A stretch of 64,000 nucleotides of DNA from Guillardia theta CCMP2712. Taxonomy: Eukaryota; Cryptophyceae; Pyrenomonadales; Geminigeraceae. Positions within the stretch are counted from its first letter, which is position 1. Every line of letters begins with the position of its first letter. The stretch covers positions 488,768 through 552,767 of the forward strand of contig NW_005434660.1 in assembly GCF_000315625.1 (NCBI RefSeq), given 5' to 3'. The notes under the pieces were generated by a model that saw only the letters and a list, made by a program, of their open reading frames with translations, did not search any database and was not told the origin of the DNA. The translations under genes and the position numbers were made by a program. Positions 58,687-64,000 of this stretch are shown in pieces.

Positions 58687-61279
58687 GGAGGGGGGGTGGA
58701 AGGGGGGAAAGACAAGGAGGATGTAGCAAGGCAAAGAGTGGGAGAAGACGCAGGGAGGTTGGGGAAGAGGGAAGGAGGAAACAGGTGACAGGGGGGAGAC
58801 AGAGGGAGGAGGGGAAGGGGGAGGAGTGAGAAGGAGGAGGGAGAGTGAAAGGATGATGGGATACTGTAGGGCACCACTAGGGAGGAGGGAGAGTGAGCGG
58901 TAGACGGCTGTGGCTAGTCGGCAAGCAGATCGGGTGATGATATGAGCACGCCTACTTGAAATTTCAGATTTGTAAGTGCAGTTCTGAATTCAAAATCACT
59001 GCAGTTTCAAATTCAAAAGACGAAATGAATATTATTCCACTACTAGTGCCGCTGAATTTTATAAACATTTGTACAGAATTATCGCCTTGCGGTATCGACT
59101 ACCGTAGTACTATGATGTACAGTGACTTGGACCGGACCGTGACCGGGGCCCGGCCCGGCCAGTCACGCCTGACGCCGGATCTCCGGCCGACGGTCGGACC
59201 GGCGCCGCTCAGGCTAGACCATCACATGGGAGTCCATGGCTGAGGGCCACTGATCGGCAGCAAGAAACTCACTGACCAGCGTCCGGTCGACTTCCGAGTC
59301 CTCCGTTCTCTTCATCAGGTACGAAAACCTGTAGGGCTCCTGGAAAAAGTCCCACGAGTCAGCCAACAAAGTCCCACGGTTGTACTCGAGTCACTTCGCG
59401 CCAGGAAGGCGTGACAAGCCAGCAGGATCACAGGACTAATTCTACCAGTAATTTACCTCAAGTGCGTTTGAGAAGACCTTCAAGTTCCAATGCAAGTCGA
59501 GTTTGTGTAAATGTTACAGTGTGGTCCCCCAAAAAAAAGCATAGTCTACGAGTCAGCAAACCATCGTCAAGTAACAAAATATCAGCACCTGCTCAACAAA
59601 GTCCGTCAGTGTCAAAATATAGCAATGTCCGAAGGATGTCCGTGTATTTACCTCTCCAAAGTTCGGCACGCCAAAGGAAGTAAAAATGAAGTTACGAGTA
59701 TGAAAGCATATCCTGTCCCGACCACCGTCAAGCTGCTTTCCTCATTTCACTCCCTCCCCTCACCCTGTCTTCCTCCAGAAATAAAGGAACGTCACATGAC
59801 ACCCCAACGTCCTCCTGTCTCCGTGCGCGTACCCGACCACCTGCTGCCTGCTGTCTGCAACTTTCTTCTCAGCGACCAGCGCCTCCTCGCTTCCTCGCGT
59901 ACCGCTGAGCTCTTTGATCTCTGAGCCGTTCAGGGTCGCCTTGAACGTGCGCATCCAGCGGGTCTTGAAGCCTCCCAGGAACTGGCGCATCCGGCACAAG
60001 TGAAGAAGAGGAGTGAGAAGAAGATGACGACAAAGACGATGAGTGCAAAGACCTGAGGAAGGCGGAAACGTGCATGCCCAAGCAATCTCACAGGGCAATG
60101 TGCGGCCTCACTGTCAAAATCAAGCAAAAGATGGCTCTCAAGATGACTTGTGACGATTGAAAACAGCTGCTTCGTCATGCCCTCTGCAGTGACAGATAAT
60201 AGACAAGACTGTCAGCGATCGTCGTCTCTCACTCACACATCGCATGTCTCTACCAAACGTCGAGTTCGACTTCGCCGCCATCTTCTCCATCAGCCCTCTC
60301 GACGTGTCGCAAGTGCCCATCCTGCTCGCCAGAACAGACATCATCCCATGGGAGCTGTAGCAAGTCATCTCAGTGTCTCCACACGAGCATCATCATCATC
60401 ATCAGCAACAACCTCCCCGACACTAGCTTCATCGCTCGGTCGGCAAGCAAAGGAGAAGAGGGGCTCTCTTGATCAAACGTCACGACCCCTCCCAGTCTGC
60501 GGAAGTCCAAATGCTTCAGCTCGATCTCGGCGCTGTCGGGCCCCAGAGGCTCCGGATAGATGATGGACATGCAGACGTCCTTCCTCACCACTCCTAGTAG
60601 CCGGAAGCGCTCCATCCTCATCCTCCCTCCCTCCAGCAGCCGCATGCTCACAACCTCGTCCACCTGGAACTCAGGCGGGCACGTCACATCCCAAGCCTGT
60701 CGAGCGATGCCTCTGAGCGCGTCCATGTCCTGCATGCTCACAAGATGGAGCATGCACTGCCCTACCTACGATCGACTCATTCACCCCGCCTCCCTCCCCC
60801 CTCTCCATGCAAGCTTACCAGCCTCCCCCCGAAGCACGAACCCTCGTAATCGCCATGTACCGCTAGGCTCACGTCCCGTATTGTCCAGCTGGGTATGTCA
60901 GCGAGAATGATCCTCTCCCGTCGACTCAGCAGCATGCAGCTCATCATATCGGTGTAGATCGCTCGCTTTTGTTCCTGCGCTCGCTGCCTTTCGTCGCAGG
61001 AGCGCAAGTAGGCGACGAGGTCATGGAGGAGGTTGAGGGCGGGGCGCTGCTTTTGTTGGTTCGCGGGGTCGATGGCGGGGGAGGACGGGGGTACCATGAG
61101 GTCGAGCTTGCTCATCAGGAGCTTCTGCTCGCTCCGCTGCTTGCTCTTGAGCTCCCGCTGCAGCCTCCTCCTCTTGTCCGCATCGGCGATGGGCATGTCG
61201 GGGAGGAGCGCTGCCTTCACGTCCGTTACATGAGCGTATAGCTGAGGGTGTAGATGTATGTTGCTGTCCTTCAGCTCCC
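57771..61279 (-). CDS. Large multi-exon protein, unrecognised
   Basis: Coding exons on the minus strand, in order: LGELKDSNIHLHPQLYAHV through IPSWTIRDVSLAVHGDYEG (61279-60819); DMDALRGIARQAWDVTCPPE to HLDFRRLGGVVTFDQ (about 60745-60400); SHGMMSVLASRMGTCDTSR (about 60365-60240); MTKQLFSIVTSHLESHLLL (about 60180-60050); FLGGFKTRWMRTFKATLNGS (about 59985-59820); EPYRFSYLMKRTEDSEVD (about 59340-59280); SLPRLVRDDPDFTKKRYG (about 58300-58195); EISDLPPESSQPEDVTFK; and DLDIESWFFDKWTAHGNQVE, stopping at 57771. The first exon was not found. No family is recognised. GC island E lies in one intron and a GT microsatellite in another. Confidence 0.55.
58630..58687 (+). repeat. (GT)n microsatellite
   Basis: About 28 GT units inside an intron of the minus-strand gene. 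Confidence 0.95.
59095..59290. repeat. GC-rich dispersed island E
   Basis: A short island (CCGGGGCCCGGCCCGGCC) flanked by CCGTAGTACTATG, GTGACTTGG and GAGTCACTTC words, lying within an intron of the gene at 57771-61279 and touching an exon edge near 59290. Confidence 0.65.
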
Positions 61280-61442
61280 CTAGGTATGTGTGGGTTCACA
61301 GTCGGATCTTCTGTACCATGCACCGTTTACCAGTAGAGTAAAGATTCACTTAATTAAATTCTCATCAGGTGCATCCGGGTCCGCCCCGTTCCAAGGCTTC
61401 CTCAAGCACGGGATACTTCAGTGCCGCAGGCTGATGTGCTTG

Positions 61443-62949
61443 TCAAGTTGGCTTGCCGCTCTTGCTGCCCCATACTTGACCGTTGGGACCGAAGCCGCGC
61501 GTGTTTCTGAGGAACTGGAAGCCCTGAACACGATCATGGCCATGAGACAGACAGACTCAACACTGAGGCGAGCACAAACCTCGTTGAGCATCTTCATGAC
61601 GATCGCAGCAGTGTTGCGCGAGTCTACGAGCCCACTGGCGCTGCAGTCAGCATCCTCCCCTCTCCTTCTTGCTACCTATGAGCTCTTCCTTGGAACGAGA
61701 TCCCGAGCCTCTCCACGCAGGCCTGACGGTCCTATCGGCATGAGGCTGCACAGCAGAGCACTAGAGTCACCTGCAGTCCTCCCACAGCATCCTTCTTGAA
61801 GTGACTCTTGTACAGTAGCTGCTGCCTGCTCAGCAGGGAGTGCGGGAGGGACGGTAGAGAGACCTTGAGATTGATCCAGTTGTTGAAGTAGGATGGGCGT
61901 GCAATCTTCAAGCTGAAGACCCCGACAAGTGAGAAAGGATTCATGTGTCACTCCTGCCCAGTGGACGAACCGTGAAAACTCTGAATGCAGCGCAAACATG
62001 ATGTCTGCATCCGACCACGTGACAAACGTGAAGGTGGAAGACGCTGCCCCCTCTGCCGGTAGCAAACCTGACGAGCGATGAGACCTGAGGGTCTGAAACG
62101 TCACAGCACTCATCGCACCATGCTGTTCCAGCCACTGCCGGTGCATCTCGATGGCGTCTTCGAGATGGACTCCAGCATCGACCATTTCCTGCGGGTCGTG
62201 TCTGAGAAACAACATACAGAGGTAGAGGAGCAGAGAGACAAGCTTGCCTGGCTGATGGCTGTTAGCTCCTTGCAGAAATCTGTCAACCTGGGGTTGACGC
62301 GGGGTTTGCAGTAAACCTTGACGAAGAAGAAAGAAATCAGACCAGATAAGGGATGCGATGCGGAGAACAAACACAAAGGTGTGAGAAACTTCAAGGCACA
62401 CAGGTAGATGCATACTTGAAACTCAGAGACGATCTTGGGAGGAAAGGAGGTGCGGACTAGGACAGAGGGGAACTCGATGATTTCCAGTGGCTCAAGCTTC
62501 TTTCTGCGAGGAGGAGCTGTCAGCGATGAAGGAGCATCCCTTCCTGACACACTTGTTGTCACACGTCCATTCGAAGTCCAGAACCTGATCGCCATCGTGT
62601 CAACTCCCTGACCTCACGCCCCCCCCCGCCCCCCCTCCCCCCCTTCCTGTCATGAGCTGCTCACCACAAGGTAGTCGAATGGGCGCGCAGGAGCGTCCAG
62701 AGCTTTCCTGCTCCTCCGATTCCCTCGCACGTCCTTTTCCGTCGGCGGCTTCATGAAGTGCCATCCTTGACCTAGAGCTCGTGCGCCTGCATGCTCTTGC
62801 TCGGCAGGTTTCCTGCCCGCTGGGAATCCTTCAGGAGGCCGTCCTGCAGCTGCGCACTTGCTTCTCTTCCTCGCTGGAGGATCAGTAACAAGATCCTCCT
62901 CCTCCCCCATCCCTTCCCCTCCCTCTCCATGAGGCTGTGACTGCAACAT
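61443..62949 (-). CDS. ERI1: ERI1-like 3'-5' exoribonuclease (DEDDh)
   Basis: Exons 62949-62665, 62584-62553, 62503-62416, 62316-62248 and from 62188 onward carry the ERI1/3'hExo core. Exo I is VVLDFEWTCDNK, assembled across introns, then LEPLEIIEFPSVLV and VYCKPRVNPRLTDFCKELT. Then come IEMHRQWLEQHGLLP, exo II FVTWSDADI, RPSYFNNWINLK, and exo III GRAHSASGLVDSRNTAAIVM with the catalytic His and Asp. The C-terminus is FQFLRNTRGFGPNGQ, ending at 61443. The family trims small RNAs, histone mRNA stem-loops and 5.8S rRNA. The N-terminal 85 residues are basic with a possible nuclear signal (PPARKRSK). One intron (62189-62247) has a GC donor. Confidence 0.88.
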
Positions 62950-63936
62950 CCACTGCTACTGCCTCCTACTCCCCGCTGCTGCTCCCCCTCCCCTCACGGT
63001 ACCCCTCAATTGACTAAAATAACGATCCGCCACAAACTCGAGGAGGGGGAGGAGGACTGAAGGGGGAGGGGAAGGAGGAGGGAGAGGAGAAGGGAGGGAG
63101 GAGGGAAGGAAGAGGGAGTAGCAGGTGAAAGGAAGGCTCAGCAGCTGACTACATCTCCATCTTCATCGTCCCTTGCCTGACTTGAGCTCCAGCTGCCCCT
63201 GGACTGCATCCATCCCGTCACCTTCCAAGAGCTGCAGGTCTCCCTTCCCCCTTGGCTGCCTCGCTCAGTTGGTCTCTACAGGACGAGGGCGACGATGATG
63301 AGTCATCTTCGATGGCAGAGGTAACGCCATCCTATGAGCCGCCATAGGACTCGCCTGGTCAGACCTGCGCAGGTGGCACGCCATGGCTGAGGCTTCTAGC
63401 ACGAAGGAAGGCGAGGGAAGAGGTGAGGTGAGGGGGGCGAGGGGAGGAAGAAGTGAATGTTGGTGCAGAGCAAGGGAATTCTTGGTTTTGGAGGATTTAG
63501 CTCGTATTAATCTTATGAGTGCAATAAAATCATCAAAGTTGATACAGGAGGCTGGAGGAGGAGGAGTGGGTAACAGCAGTCGCAGGAAAACGGGGACCCT
63601 CGTAGGAGAAAGCGGAGAGGCTGCAGTGATCAGTGTGAGAAAGCGGATCCATGGAGGTGAAACGATGATAGGAGAGCTGGAGGTATCTGCTTGAGGAGGC
63701 TGAATACTGACGCCATGCTCTAGCGGTGAAAGGCAACGAGGCTTGTCAGCGACACAAGGCACAGGGCCGTGCAAAAATGCCAAGTGGGGTGGGTAGTGGT
63801 GGTGTGCATTTCAAAAAAGTAGGTAGGGGTACCAAGATACAAAATTGTGTGGTCTGAATGGAGGGTGGTAGACTGGAATTAGCAGGGGTGTCTTAAAAGA
63901 TGGGTGGGTTGGGAGCTGTGATTCAGAACAGTTGCA
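62950..63936. other. Intergenic region with weak ORFs
   Basis: Purine-rich GGGAGGAGG sequence at about 63040-63120. Overlapping open frames occur on both strands at 63265-63783 (minus, 172 codons, Pro/Ser/Leu-rich) and 63383-63694 (plus, 103 codons starting MAEASSTKEGEGRGEVRG), and I cannot decide between them. GGGTAGG words cluster at 63785-63910, just upstream of the last gene start. Confidence 0.4.
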
Positions 63937-64000
63937 ATGGCTTCGTTGCGACTGTTGGTTTGCATCGCGGTGGCGGTAAGAGAGGAGGAGGAGGAGGGCA
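63937..64000 (+). CDS. First exon of a secreted protein gene, cut by window end
   Basis: ATG at 63937 gives MASLRLLVCIAVA, a short signal-peptide-like sequence, followed at 63976 by a good donor (GTAAGAG). Its architecture resembles other first exons here that encode just a signal peptide. The rest lies beyond the window. Confidence 0.45.
   Translation, partial: MASLRLLVCIAVAVREEEEEG

Overview
The window is nuclear DNA of a eukaryotic alga. Genes are split by many short introns, mostly 44-60 nt, with GT-AG and a few GC-AG borders. One gene (4521-6025) begins with a signal peptide followed by a transit-like stretch starting at Phe, the form of plastid import signal used with complex red plastids. 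Together with five very GC-rich dispersed islands this fits a cryptophyte such as Guillardia theta. The organism name is an inference, not something read directly.

Layout. 1-13.9 kb: the end of a leucine-rich-repeat gene (-), a membrane-anchored collagen-like protein with a LamG-like end (+), a plastid shikimate-kinase-like protein (-), an FYRN/FYRC-SANT nuclear protein (+) and a Dpy-30 motif protein (-). 15-23 kb: a small ORF (+) and the large E3 ligase listerin (-), interrupted by a 100-N gap with a noisy second copy of the gap edge. 23-31 kb: a GC-rich island, a SHAQKYF-class Myb factor (+), a poorly resolved secreted or beta-helix-like region (+) and a PHAF1/UPF0183 gene (-). 31-37 kb: squalene synthase (-), a long gene-free repeat zone and a secreted Cys-rich protein (+). 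38-43 kb: an orphan Hsp70 fragment and a kinesin-14 (+). 43.2-48.8 kb: a 2.3-3 kb inverted repeat around a 388-bp spacer, carrying a small Cys-rich ORF on each arm; the second N gap lies in its right arm. 49-57 kb: another GC island, a coiled-coil gene (+), a small gene (-), a RING-AWS-SET-SRI methyltransferase (+) and a chalcone-isomerase-fold protein (+). 57.7-64 kb: an unrecognised multi-exon gene (-) with a GC island in one of its introns, an ERI1-like exonuclease (-) and the first exon of a secreted protein (+).

The genes do not form one pathway. They are ordinary housekeeping and regulatory genes: ribosome quality control, sterol synthesis, chromatin marking, microtubule motor, RNA trimming and plastid or lipid metabolism. 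They are packed tightly; four convergent pairs end within about 90-205 bp of each other. The unusual content is the RING fused to a SET2-like enzyme, the GC-rich island family, the inverted repeat and the collagen-LamG protein. Exon borders were worked out by hand from reading frame and splice signals. Where exon sums come to a whole number of codons the models are firm; elsewhere I say so.
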